Of a DNA stretch of 64,000 nucleotides, positions 44,064-52,250 are shown one piece after another; position 1 is the stretch's first letter, and each line of letters opens with the position of its first letter. Both the position numbers and the translations under genes were made by a program. Under the pieces are notes generated by a model. The model made no database searches, was not told where the DNA came from, and was given only the letters and a program-made list of their open reading frames with translations. The DNA lies in the NCBI GenBank assembly GCA_937942435.1, contig CALDEM010000006.1:84565-148564 (forward strand), given 5' to 3'. This DNA is from an uncultured Saprospiraceae bacterium (GTDB taxonomy: Bacteria; Bacteroidota; Bacteroidia; Chitinophagales; Saprospiraceae).

Positions 44064-45266
44064 TTATACTCTTTCGATAATTGTAGCGATACCCATACCA
44101 CCACCGATACAAAGTGTCACAAGTCCTGTGCCCTTACCTTGTCTCTCCATCTCATCAATCACTGTACCCATCAACATACATCCAGTTGATCCAAGTGGGT
44201 GCCCTAAAGCGATAGCTCCACCATTAACATTGACCTTATCATGAGGAACACCAAGATCTTGCATCGCTCTCAATGGTACTACTGCGAATGCTTCATTGAT
44301 CTCCCACAAGTCAATATCTCCTACTTCCATGCCTACTTTCTTCAGAGCCTTACGACATGCAGGTGCTATACCTGTTAACATCATAGTTGGGTCTGTACCC
44401 ATCACACCGACTGACTTTATCCTTGCTCTTGGCTTCAACCCAAGTTTCTTTCCAACAGCTTCACTACCAACAAGAGCAAGTGATGCTCCATCAACTATGG
44501 CAGATGAGTTACCTGCGTGATGTACGTGATCTATAAACTCAACTTCTGGGTATTTATCTAATGCAACTGCGTCAAAACCACCCATCTCGCCGATCATGGC
44601 AAATGAAGGCTGAAGTCCTGAAAGAGTTTCTACAGTGGTACCAGGTCTTACATTCTCATCTTTCGTGAGCATGGTGATACCATTTACGTCAGTGACATTG
44701 ATTCTTGACTTAAACAAGCCAGCTTGCTCAGCCGCTAAAGCCCTTCTCTGTGATTCTGCAGCAAATGTGTCAACATCGTTTCTGCTAAACCCATATCGAG
44801 ACGCGATCAAATCAGCTGATACACCTTGTGGTATAGCATGACCTGGAAGCGCCACAGCTGGATCCATCATAAGTGCTCCTCCGTCAGAGCCCATCTTCAC
44901 ACGGGACATACTCTCTACTCCGCCAGCAATCAAAAGCTCTGAGAAGCCTGACTTGACATAAGCGGCCGCTTGATTAATTGATTCTAACCCTGATCCACAA
45001 AATCGATTGAGTGTTACGCCACATAGGTGGTCTCCATATCCAGATTGCTGCGCCGCTGTCTTTGCGATGTTGGCTCCTTGGTCCATCACTTGAGTAACAC
45101 AACCTAAGATGACGTCCTCTACCAACTCAGGATCAAAACCATGCTTAGCTCTTAGTTCTTTTAAGACTTGAGTTACAAGATGTGTCGGAGTCACGGTGTT
45201 AAGCGCTCCTTTCTTATTGCCCTTTCCTCTTACAGTTCTAATGGCATCATAGATATAGGCTTCCAT
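44064..45266 (-). CDS. fadA: Acetyl-CoA C-acyltransferase (3-ketoacyl-CoA thiolase)
   Basis: Last step of beta-oxidation: cleavage of 3-ketoacyl-CoA by CoA. At 400 residues it has the catalytic Cys in NRFCGSGLESINQAAAYVKSG, the His in NVNGGAIALGHPLGSTGCML and the second Cys in LVTLCIGGGMG. INEAFAVVPLRAMQDLG is also typical. FadI is an equally possible name. It is first in a two-gene unit with the bifunctional enzyme, transcribed from a promoter whose start is followed by a perfect 20-base palindrome, probably the TetR operator. Confidence 0.93.
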   Translation of the reverse strand: MEAYIYDAIRTVRGKGNKKGALNTVTPTHLVTQVLKELRAKHGFDPELVEDVILGCVTQVMDQGANIAKTAAQQSGYGDHLCGVTLNRFCGSGLESINQAAAYVKSGFSELLIAGGVESMSRVKMGSDGGALMMDPAVALPGHAIPQGVSADLIASRYGFSRNDVDTFAAESQRRALAAEQAGLFKSRINVTDVNGITMLTKDENVRPGTTVETLSGLQPSFAMIGEMGGFDAVALDKYPEVEFIDHVHHAGNSSAIVDGASLALVGSEAVGKKLGLKPRARIKSVGVMGTDPTMMLTGIAPACRKALKKVGMEVGDIDLWEINEAFAVVPLRAMQDLGVPHDKVNVNGGAIALGHPLGSTGCMLMGTVIDEMERQGKGTGLVTLCIGGGMGIATIIERV

Positions 45267-45368
45267 AATTATAATTTTTGTTCTTTCTTAATTATTTAGT
45301 CAGGTGTGTTAATTACACGAGTCTTGTAAGTAACAAGATTCGCAACCGATGGTTTTTGTGTTTTGCCT

Positions 45369-45388
45369 TATTGGCACATTTGCCAATA
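45369..45388. promoter_or_regulatory. Palindromic operator 1 (TATTGGC-N6-GCCAATA)
   Basis: A perfect 7-6-7 inverted repeat. It lies just downstream of the predicted thiolase transcription start (-7 box at 45400-45407), where a bound dimer would block initiation or elongation. A second copy of the same core precedes the divergent TetR gene, so the regulator is probably that TetR protein. Confidence 0.7.
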
Positions 45389-45399
45389 GATCAAGTCAT

Positions 45400-45431
45400 C
45401 AAATGTAAAGCATTAAAGTGACTATGCGCAA
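45400..45431 (-). promoter_or_regulatory. Predicted promoter of the thiolase operon
   Basis: Minus strand reads TTG, 21 bases, TACATTTG, an exact fit to the Bacteroidota -33/-7 consensus. Initiation is expected near 45393, about 130 bases before the thiolase ATG, immediately ahead of operator 1. Confidence 0.6.
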
Positions 45432-45521
45432 GACTTTATTGTGTTTTGTGCTTATCAATCAAAACATTATTAAAGATTGAAAGTTGGGTTATTGTCACAA
45501 ATGCTGCATATTGCGCATTAT

Positions 45522-45537
45522 TTGGCATTTTCGCCAA
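45522..45537. promoter_or_regulatory. Palindromic operator 2 (TTGGC-N6-GCCAA)
   Basis: Second copy of the operator core, ending 18 bases before the TetR ATG. It overlaps a weak -7-like TTATTTG at 45518-45524, so binding here would repress the regulator's own gene. Spacer length (six) equals that of operator 1. Confidence 0.68.
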
Positions 45538-45555
45538 TAACCTGAATAGATAAGT

Positions 45556-46248
45556 ATGGAAACGACACTTACCTCTAACACAACAAAAAATCCTCGTCAA
45601 GGAAACAACAATATTAAGAGGAAGCCAGGAAGACCTACGGCAGATGCGGAGATCAACATCGAGCACTTGTGTGATGTAGCAGTTAATATATTTGCTGAGA
45701 AAGGATATTCAGGTACAACGACCACTGAGATCACTAAGAAGGCAGGTGTAGCCAGATCTTTGATTCACTATTACTTTGGGAACAAAGAAGAGCTTTGGAA
45801 GGCTTCAATCAAGAGATTAGCCAATGAGTTCATCACACAATTTGAGCAATCAAAGAAGATTCACAAGGATCTTGATGGCGTGCAGATGATCAAAGTTGTC
45901 ATCAGACAGTTGGTTCACTTTTACGCTAAGTACCCTGCATTTCCTAAGATAGTTGCTCAAGAGATGGATGAGCATTCTGAAAGAAGTGAGTGGATCATCA
46001 CTAACTTAATCTATCCATTATTCAACTTAACTGGAGAGCTCTTCAAAAAGCAGAGGAAGATTGGCAATGTCAAAAGAATCAATAAGGAGTTTCAACCCAG
46101 CCTACTAATGGGTATGGCCAGCAGTTTTTTTTCAAACCCTTACTTGATAAAGCATCTATACGATGTCGATACTAATGATGAAGAAGTGATAGAGCGATAT
46201 GCCGATGCGGTGGTGGAGATATTCTGTCATGGGTTTGTGGCTCGATAG
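45556..46248 (+). CDS. TetR family transcriptional regulator of the beta-oxidation operon
   Basis: A 230-residue TetR regulator with a basic N-terminal extension of about 30 residues. The DNA-binding domain is about residues 35-80: CDVAVNIFAEKGYSGTTTTEITKKAGVARSLIHYYFGNKEELW, with helix-turn-helix TTTEITKKAGVARSLIHYYF. The ligand domain (residues 90-230) is helical and could bind an acyl-CoA, as FadR-type TetR proteins do. It is divergent from the thiolase operon with two identical palindromic cores in the 289-base gap. I infer repression of fad genes and itself, relieved by acyl-CoA. No other regulator lies nearby. Confidence 0.88.
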   Translation: METTLTSNTTKNPRQGNNNIKRKPGRPTADAEINIEHLCDVAVNIFAEKGYSGTTTTEITKKAGVARSLIHYYFGNKEELWKASIKRLANEFITQFEQSKKIHKDLDGVQMIKVVIRQLVHFYAKYPAFPKIVAQEMDEHSERSEWIITNLIYPLFNLTGELFKKQRKIGNVKRINKEFQPSLLMGMASSFFSNPYLIKHLYDVDTNDEEVIERYADAVVEIFCHGFVAR

Positions 46249-46296
46249 ATTATAAACAATTAGCGCTCCCTTTAAATCCAGGCTCATCTGAGTTGT

Positions 46297-46304
46297 TAAC
46301 TTTG
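46297..46304 (+). promoter_or_regulatory. Putative -7 element of the epimerase operon
   Basis: TAACTTTG fits TAnnTTTG exactly and lies 16 bases before the ATG of the methylmalonyl-CoA epimerase gene, so the leader would be about 10 bases. No TTG at the -33 distance. Confidence 0.4.
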
Positions 46305-46320
46305 CGCCACAATCATACAT

Positions 46321-46734
46321 ATGCGCAAAATCGAACACATAGGCATAGCAGTTAAAGATCTGTCCAACGCAGATCAAGTCTATGAGCAACTACTAGGTGT
46401 AGCTCCTTATAAGCACGAAGAGGTCAAGAGCGAACACGTAACCACATCTTTTTTTAGAGTAGGCCCTAATAAAATCGAGTTGGTACAATCTGATCATCCC
46501 GATAGCGCCATATCCAAGTTTATTGAGAAGAGAGGCGAAGGATTACATCATATTGCATTTGACGTTCCCGATATCCGCGCAGAGATGAGTCGACTCAGAG
46601 AGCTTGGATTTCGATTGCTCAGTGAGGAGCCAAAGAAAGGTGCAGACAACAAACTCATATGCTTTGTACACCCCAAATCTGCCAATGGCGTCTTGATAGA
46701 ACTTTGCCAGGAGATCCCTACAGATGCAGCTTGA
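46321..46734 (+). CDS. mce: Methylmalonyl-CoA epimerase
   Basis: Glyoxalase-fold enzyme that interconverts (R)- and (S)-methylmalonyl-CoA, linking propionyl-CoA to succinyl-CoA. The 137 residues are usual. It starts RKIEHIGIAVKDLSNADQVYEQLLG with the first metal His; EGLHHIAFDVPDI has the second, and GVLIELCQE the final Glu. It is the first of a plus-strand operon; the next gene overlaps by 11 bases. The place next to the beta-oxidation region fits breakdown of odd or branched chains. Confidence 0.93.
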   Translation: MRKIEHIGIAVKDLSNADQVYEQLLGVAPYKHEEVKSEHVTTSFFRVGPNKIELVQSDHPDSAISKFIEKRGEGLHHIAFDVPDIRAEMSRLRELGFRLLSEEPKKGADNKLICFVHPKSANGVLIELCQEIPTDAA

Positions 46735-47494
46735 CACATCGACGATCATTATAGCGATCTTGGGTGGCTTATTAGCAGGTGTTGTTAACACACTCGCAGG
46801 AAACGGTTCAGCCATCACCTTGAGCATCATGACTGAGATCATCGGGCTTCCGCCAAATGTGGCCAACGGCACCAATCGAGTCGGAGTGTTATTGCAATCC
46901 TGGTCATCGAGTTACTCATTCTACAAGAATAAAAAGATTGATTTGGCTCAAGCCAAATGGCCGATCATATCTGCAACCATTGGGGCAGTCAGTGGTGTAA
47001 TAGTAGCAATCAATGTATCCAATGAAGCCTTTCAGACAGTATTCAAGTACTTGCTAGTGGTGATGTTCTTCGTGATTCTGATCAAGCCAAAACGCTGGCT
47101 AAAGAATCAGGACATTACCATCATCAATCATCCACTTGCCTTACCCATGTTCTTCTTGCTTGGCTTTTATGGCGGATTTATACAAATGGGTATGGGCATA
47201 GTATTCTTGGTGGTAACAGTGCTCATACTCAAGTACGACCTTATCTCAGCTAATGCCTTAAAGACAATCATAGTCGCAGTATACACTTGCATAGCTGTTG
47301 CGATGTTTCATAACAGTGGATTGATAGACTGGAAGGTAGGTCTTACTATAGGCGCGGGCCAAGCAGTTGGAGGCTATCTTACAGCAGAGTTCGCTTCTAA
47401 ATATCCTTCTGCCCAATATTGGGCCTATGGACTACTTATTGTTATGGTGCTTCTTGCCATATTAAGCACCTTTGGTATCTTAGAGCATAGCTGA
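46724..47494 (+). CDS. TauE/SafE family membrane transporter
   Basis: An eight-helix inner-membrane protein of 256 residues in the TauE/SafE (sulfite exporter-like) family. Two related halves are visible: ILGGLLAGVVNTLAGNGSAITLSIM near the start and LPMFFLLGFYGGFIQMGMGIVFLVV in the second half, each with the Gly-rich signature. Family members export sulfite, sulfoacetate or other organic anions; the substrate here is unknown. Overlaps the epimerase gene by 11 bases, so it is translated with it; an exporter for a carboxylate is an idea only. Confidence 0.87.
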   Translation: MQLDTSTIIIAILGGLLAGVVNTLAGNGSAITLSIMTEIIGLPPNVANGTNRVGVLLQSWSSSYSFYKNKKIDLAQAKWPIISATIGAVSGVIVAINVSNEAFQTVFKYLLVVMFFVILIKPKRWLKNQDITIINHPLALPMFFLLGFYGGFIQMGMGIVFLVVTVLILKYDLISANALKTIIVAVYTCIAVAMFHNSGLIDWKVGLTIGAGQAVGGYLTAEFASKYPSAQYWAYGLLIVMVLLAILSTFGILEHS

Positions 47495-47515
47495 CTAAAT
47501 GAGGACTGAACTAAC

Positions 47516-48775
47516 ATGAAAAAGGAGCTGATCTTTCTATCCCTACTTTTTTTGCTTTTGATTCATTCTTGTAAAGAGGAAGTGATAGTCTTAGATCCTC
47601 TCTTAGAAGTGCTTGATCAAGCACCGCCGATGGTAAAGGATATGATTGACAGTGCAGTGTATGAGATCCAGATCATCTACACACAAGTAGATCGAGATCA
47701 AGAAGGAAACCCACATCTACAATCATTTTATATCAACAGAGATGATGAACGATACTTTTATCCGGCCAGCACGGTTAAGATGCCAGTAGCTTTTTTAGCG
47801 TTACAAAAGATTAATGAACTGCGAAGAGAAAACCCTGAGATCAACAGATATTCTAGATTAGAGCACGGCGTAGGCCATCCTCCTCAACAAGCCGTAAGTG
47901 TTGATAGCAGCTCTAGTACGCTGTATCCAAACGTAGCCCACTATGTAGAGCAAATATTTAGCGTAAGCGACAATGACGCCTACAATCGCCTCTATGAGTT
48001 TTTAGGACAAGACTACATCAATGAAGAACTTAGAGACAAAGGAGTATTTAGATCTTCTCGCATAAGGACTCGGGTTGGGATCAGTGGATTTGATACAGAA
48101 AGCAATCGCTTTACTAATCCAATCAAGATTAAAAATAATGATGGGGTTGTACTCTACGAACAAGAAGAGTATGAAGCTATCTATAATCAGTTTGTAGACT
48201 TAAAAGAATCTATAAAAGGCGTGGGGTTTTATGATGATGAGACTGAAAGCGTTATTGAAGAACCATTTGACTTGTCCGAAAAGAACTTTATCAATCTCGT
48301 AGATCTTGAAAACTCGCTTCGTAGGATTATTTTTCCAGAACAGTATGACCCTTCAGAGCAGTTTGATCTTTCTAAGCAGCAATATGAGTTTCTCTACGAA
48401 GTGATGCCCAAGACACCTCTTGACTTTAGCTTTCATAAAGATCATACGGATGAGTACTATGATAGCTATGTTAAGTTTTTCTATAACGTTGATAGCAAAG
48501 AACCTATCCCAGATCATGTAAAAATATTTAACAAAGTAGGCTGGGCATATGGCACCTTGACAGATTGTTCTTATATAGCAGATGTCAAAAACAATATAGA
48601 GTACTTTCTAACTGCTACTATCCTTGTTAACAGAAATGGCATCTTTAATGATGGCAACTATGAATATGAAGAAAAAGGTCTTCCATTCTTCAGTAAACTG
48701 GGAGAAGCTGTTTATAATTACGAATTAAAACGAAAAAGGCACAACACACCTGATTTATCAAAATACAATCAGTAA
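47516..48775 (+). CDS. Class A beta-lactamase-fold serine hydrolase lipoprotein
   Basis: A 419-residue lipoprotein (signal MKKELIFLSLLFLLLIHSC, Cys19). Fold marks of class A beta-lactamases are present: Ser85-Thr-Val-Lys88 (SxxK), Ser151-Asp-Asn153 (SDN), and KVGWAYGTLTDCSYIAD at 340, which takes the place of the KTG box. Thr-to-Val in that box and a long insertion between SDN and KTG (about 190 residues, with an acidic middle) argue against a true antibiotic-degrading enzyme. It is more probably a D,D-peptidase or an esterase-like relative. It lies two bases before mscS and 21 after the TauE gene. Confidence 0.83.
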   Translation: MKKELIFLSLLFLLLIHSCKEEVIVLDPLLEVLDQAPPMVKDMIDSAVYEIQIIYTQVDRDQEGNPHLQSFYINRDDERYFYPASTVKMPVAFLALQKINELRRENPEINRYSRLEHGVGHPPQQAVSVDSSSSTLYPNVAHYVEQIFSVSDNDAYNRLYEFLGQDYINEELRDKGVFRSSRIRTRVGISGFDTESNRFTNPIKIKNNDGVVLYEQEEYEAIYNQFVDLKESIKGVGFYDDETESVIEEPFDLSEKNFINLVDLENSLRRIIFPEQYDPSEQFDLSKQQYEFLYEVMPKTPLDFSFHKDHTDEYYDSYVKFFYNVDSKEPIPDHVKIFNKVGWAYGTLTDCSYIADVKNNIEYFLTATILVNRNGIFNDGNYEYEEKGLPFFSKLGEAVYNYELKRKRHNTPDLSKYNQ

Positions 48776-48777
48776 TA

Positions 48778-49599
48778 ATGGAAATGGATTGGCAAGCAAC
48801 ACTTACAAAATATACAGTCTCATTAATAGACTTTGCACCTAAGCTTTTAGGTTTTATCGCTGTCTTGATCATAGGCATGTGGATAGCAAAGCGACTAACT
48901 AACCTTATCGAAAAACTATTAACCAAGTCCAATCTAGGTCCTGAGCTTAATGGTTTTTTCTTGAGTATGGCCTCCTTAGCACTCAAGTTCATTGTCATTC
49001 TTATAGCTCTTGGTATACTAGGGTTTGAGGTATCGGCTGTTTTGGGAATTCTAGCAGGTGTTGTATTCGCAGTTGGTTTGGCCTTGCAAGGGTTTATGGG
49101 CAATTTTGCTTCAGGTATTACCATTGTGTTTTTCAAGCCATATAGAGTTGGTGATTGGGTACAGATAGCTGACTTTTTTGGAAAAGTAGAAAGTATCCAA
49201 ATCTTCAATACCACACTGATCACTCCCGGCGATAAAACCCTCATCATCCCTAATGGTAAAGTGACAGACGATGTCATCACCAACTTTTCTATGAAAGGTC
49301 ATATGAGATTAGAGCTATCCGTAACGATGCCATATGCGGAGAGTTTTCCTAAAGTAAAAGAGACGATACAGACTGCACTTAAAGACTACCCGCTGATCCT
49401 AAGCGACCCAGAGCCTATCATAGGTATTGAAACGTTTGATAGTCACAATATCATAGTGACAGTACGACCTTATATACATCCTGATAATTATTGGGATGTG
49501 ACGTTTGATCTCAATGGCAGAATCAAAGAAGCCTTCCACAAACAACAAATCAAAGTAGCTTACTCAGAAGGAGTAGAACTTGGTACTATCGGCGATTAG
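48778..49599 (+). CDS. Small-conductance mechanosensitive channel, MscS family (second copy)
   Basis: Second MscS channel, 273 residues. Three helices, with the pore region EVSAVLGILAGVVFAVGLALQGFMGNFASGITIVFFKPYRVGDWVQIADFFGKVESIQIFNT. FKPYRVGD and IIPNGKV are family landmarks; the NQ/GNFASG turn at the end of TM3 is closer to E. coli MscS than the copy at 33023. It starts two bases after the beta-lactamase-like gene. Its stop codon overlaps that of proB by four bases in convergent orientation. Confidence 0.93.
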   Translation: MEMDWQATLTKYTVSLIDFAPKLLGFIAVLIIGMWIAKRLTNLIEKLLTKSNLGPELNGFFLSMASLALKFIVILIALGILGFEVSAVLGILAGVVFAVGLALQGFMGNFASGITIVFFKPYRVGDWVQIADFFGKVESIQIFNTTLITPGDKTLIIPNGKVTDDVITNFSMKGHMRLELSVTMPYAESFPKVKETIQTALKDYPLILSDPEPIIGIETFDSHNIIVTVRPYIHPDNYWDVTFDLNGRIKEAFHKQQIKVAYSEGVELGTIGD

Positions 49600-50360
49600 A
49601 CTACAACCTTGGTAAATTGGCTTTTTTGGGCAAGTGCGTTCAATAGAAAGTTAGACGGGTTGCCATTTAAAATCCAGGTAGGGACAGATGCCTCTTGAGC
49701 AATCTGACCAGCAACAAGTTTAGACTTCATACCGCCAGAGCCCTGATCTGACTTGCTTTCTCCGACCTGCTCGATATGCACTTGGAGATCTTTGACTTCT
49801 TCAATTAACATGGCGTCAGGATTGATCTTAGGGTCAGAGTCATACAAACCATCTGTATCAGTGGCCAGCACCAACAGATCAGCTTTGCAAAGTACAGCAG
49901 TCAAGGCTGCTAACTTATCATTATCGCCAAACATGATCTCATCCGTAGCCACAGTATCATTTTCATTTATAATCGGGAGAAAGTTAAACTTGAGTAAAGC
50001 CTCGATTGTATTTATAATATTCTCTTTAGAATCTTGATTTTTAAAATCATAATAAGTCAGCAAACATTGCGAAACTGGAAGATCATAATCACCAAACACT
50101 TCTTGATATATCTTCATCAATTGCACTTGACCTATAGAGGCTAAAGCTTGCTTTACTTTTATAGAACCCGAGTTACGCATCTTAACAACTTGCCTAGCTG
50201 CCGCTATCGCTCCACTCGATACTAGTATCACTTGTTGTCCTGACTCTGTAAGTTGCTGGATCTGATGAGCGATATCTTCTATCTTACCACGTGAGATTCT
50301 TGTTGTCCCTTGAGTTAAGGTGGAAGTGCCGATCTTAAGTACAATTCTATTATACATCAT
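49596..50360 (-). CDS. proB: Glutamate 5-kinase (catalytic domain only)
   Basis: First enzyme of proline synthesis, phosphorylating glutamate. At 254 residues it holds only the amino acid kinase domain; the C-terminal PUA domain found in E. coli ProB (367 residues) is absent, as in some other bacteria. Motifs: IVLKIGTSTLTQG, VSSGAIAAARQVV, INENDTVATDEIMFGDNDKLAALTAVLC, and DQGSGGMKSKLVAGQIA. It follows proA with a four-base overlap. Feedback control by proline may differ without the PUA domain; this is inference. Confidence 0.93.
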   Translation of the reverse strand: MMYNRIVLKIGTSTLTQGTTRISRGKIEDIAHQIQQLTESGQQVILVSSGAIAAARQVVKMRNSGSIKVKQALASIGQVQLMKIYQEVFGDYDLPVSQCLLTYYDFKNQDSKENIINTIEALLKFNFLPIINENDTVATDEIMFGDNDKLAALTAVLCKADLLVLATDTDGLYDSDPKINPDAMLIEEVKDLQVHIEQVGESKSDQGSGGMKSKLVAGQIAQEASVPTWILNGNPSNFLLNALAQKSQFTKVVV

Positions 50361-51559
50361 CTTATCTGACCATTACCAAATACGTACCATTTGTTAGTGA
50401 CAAGTTGATGTAGCCCAAGTGGTCCCCGGTGATGCAACTTGTCCGTACTGATAGCCAACTCTGCGCCCAAACCAAACTGTCCGCCATCTGTAAATCTTGT
50501 GGACGCATTGTGATAGACAGCCGCAGCATCTACACTATCCATAAAGCCCCTTGCCTCTTTATTACTCTCCGTCATAATAGCAGCAGAGTGTCCTCCAGAA
50601 TGTTGATTAATCAAAGCAACAGCGGCTTCTTGATCGTCCACCAGTCCAATTGCGATCTTCATGGCGAGATATTCTTCACTCCATTCTGATGATAGATCTT
50701 GACCGCCTTGCTCTTGGCTCTTAAGCGCATCACTTACAGAGTGATCAATTAGAATATCAACATTGGCTTCTTTTAATTTTTCAATTAAGTGATCCAAGCG
50801 TTGACCCAACTGAGGTAAGTTTTTATTGATCAAGACTTTATCAAGCGCATTGCATGCTGATATCTTATCGGTTTTAGCATTGACTACAACAGACATTGTT
50901 GTTTCCCAAGATGCATCGTCATGGACATATAAAAAGTTGTTGCCTCTACCACTGATTAACACTGGGCATTTGGCATGATTTTTTACGAACGAGATCAGTC
51001 CTTCACCTCCTCTTGGTACGATTAAGTCAAGGGGTCTATCTGGGTTTTTCAAGAAAGCTTGAGTCTCGTCTCTTCTAAGTTCTAAGAGATGAACCCACTC
51101 TGTAGAAAGATTATTCTGCGCAAGCGCTTGATGCCAACAATCAACAAGAATTCGATTAGAATATATCGCTTCTTTACCTCCCTTAAGTAATATCTTATTG
51201 TTAGACTTAAAAGCCACCATAGCAGCTTCGATTGTCACATCTGGGCGCGACTCATAGATAATCATAACTGATCCAAAAGGGGCAGTTCTATTCTCTATTT
51301 TAAGTCCATTGGGATGAGTATGCGTATAGATTACGCTTCCGACTGGGTCGCTATCAGCTATAATATCTTCAACAGCTTTCACCATCAGATCTACCTTCTT
51401 ATCATTGACAACGAGACGATCATACATCGCTTGATCATCACCTTGCCAAGCAGCAAGATCTCGAGCGTTAGCTGCGATGATCTCCTCTCTTCTTTCTAAG
51501 AGCTGAGTCTTTACAGCACCCAATACTTTATCCTTGATATCTGTTGCGAGCAGAACCAT
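50357..51559 (-). CDS. proA: Glutamate-5-semialdehyde dehydrogenase (gamma-glutamyl phosphate reductase)
   Basis: Second step of proline synthesis. 400 residues of the aldehyde dehydrogenase fold: RTAPFGSVMIIYESRPDVTIEAAMVAFKSNNKILLKGGKEA, then VPRGGEGLISFVKNHA, KTDKISACNALDKVLI with the catalytic Cys, and FTDGGQFGLGAELAISTDKLHHRGPLGLHQL. It is the first gene of proA-proB with overlapping ends. A TAATTTTG element about 70 bases upstream could be its -7 box. Confidence 0.95.
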   Translation of the reverse strand: MVLLATDIKDKVLGAVKTQLLERREEIIAANARDLAAWQGDDQAMYDRLVVNDKKVDLMVKAVEDIIADSDPVGSVIYTHTHPNGLKIENRTAPFGSVMIIYESRPDVTIEAAMVAFKSNNKILLKGGKEAIYSNRILVDCWHQALAQNNLSTEWVHLLELRRDETQAFLKNPDRPLDLIVPRGGEGLISFVKNHAKCPVLISGRGNNFLYVHDDASWETTMSVVVNAKTDKISACNALDKVLINKNLPQLGQRLDHLIEKLKEANVDILIDHSVSDALKSQEQGGQDLSSEWSEEYLAMKIAIGLVDDQEAAVALINQHSGGHSAAIMTESNKEARGFMDSVDAAAVYHNASTRFTDGGQFGLGAELAISTDKLHHRGPLGLHQLVTNKWYVFGNGQIR

Positions 51560-51626
51560 ACTTTCATTAATGACACTACAATATTAAGAAAGTATCCACA
51601 GATGAATGAGATTAGCATGCTCAAGG

Positions 51627-51634
51627 CAAAATTA
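51627..51634 (-). promoter_or_regulatory. Putative -7 element of proAB
   Basis: Minus strand TAATTTTG fits TAnnTTTG exactly, about 70 bases before the proA ATG. No matching -33 TTG is seen. Confidence 0.35.
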
Positions 51635-51711
51635 TATACATAGATTTTTAATAGACTACGGATCTCTTTTATAGTTCAGCTTGTCTATTTAGAGCTCAAT
51701 AGATCAATCCC

Positions 51712-52245
51712 TTAGGGTACTAAATATTGTCCTTCCCACCTGTCACCAATCTTTTTGAATGATATCCTAACATGGTACTCTTTACCTAATTTGACATAGT
51801 CTATAGCTGACAACACAATTGTCACTATCGCAAAGTATACTTTATCATGATTGTAACTAATATATTCTGGGCTTGTTATCACGCTTCCTGGAGGCAGCGT
51901 AGTCGTATAGTCCTTAACTGATCTAAGATTATAATTTGATATTTGAGAAGAATCAACGTCGACGCTCCGAGCATATCCTTTACAAGCAACTTGTACTTTT
52001 TCTTCAGCATCATAAAACAAAAGGCTTACCTGATCATTCTCATTGATCACCCTCAGCTTTTCACTTCTTTGATCTGTATAAAATGTAATCGATCGATCTC
52101 TTTCAACTGCTCTAAGAACGACAGAACGTTGGCTAACACTATCTTCTTTATCGCATGTTGCAAGCACCATAATCCTGAAAGGACTATTCTTATCTAAAAG
52201 TGAATTTTCTAATTTTGACCAGACTTGATCTAAGACAACTTTCAA
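51712..52245 (-). CDS. Pyridoxamine 5'-phosphate oxidase family flavoprotein
   Basis: A split-barrel FMN-binding protein of 177 residues. The region FRIMVLATCDKEDSVSQRSVVLRAVERDRSITFYTDQRSEKLRVI resembles the FMN-binding half of PNPOx, in the same order as Pyridox_oxase_2-type proteins, with the TDxRSxK signature. The C-terminal DRWEGQYLVP replaces the PNPOx C-terminus that binds pyridoxine phosphate, so a role outside vitamin B6 synthesis is more likely. It stands five bases after an MDR oxidoreductase gene and would be translated last of a three-gene redox unit. Confidence 0.83.
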   Translation of the reverse strand: MKVVLDQVWSKLENSLLDKNSPFRIMVLATCDKEDSVSQRSVVLRAVERDRSITFYTDQRSEKLRVINENDQVSLLFYDAEEKVQVACKGYARSVDVDSSQISNYNLRSVKDYTTTLPPGSVITSPEYISYNHDKVYFAIVTIVLSAIDYVKLGKEYHVRISFKKIGDRWEGQYLVP

Positions 52246-52250
52246 AATTG

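Noticed and set aside
46543-46875. Minus-strand ORFs opposite mce and the TauE gene
   Set aside because: They straddle two well-supported plus-strand genes in their overlap region and show no domain.
48690-49283. Minus-strand ORF of 197 residues
   Set aside because: Lies opposite the second MscS gene, whose family motifs are clear; composition is that of a reverse-frame shadow.
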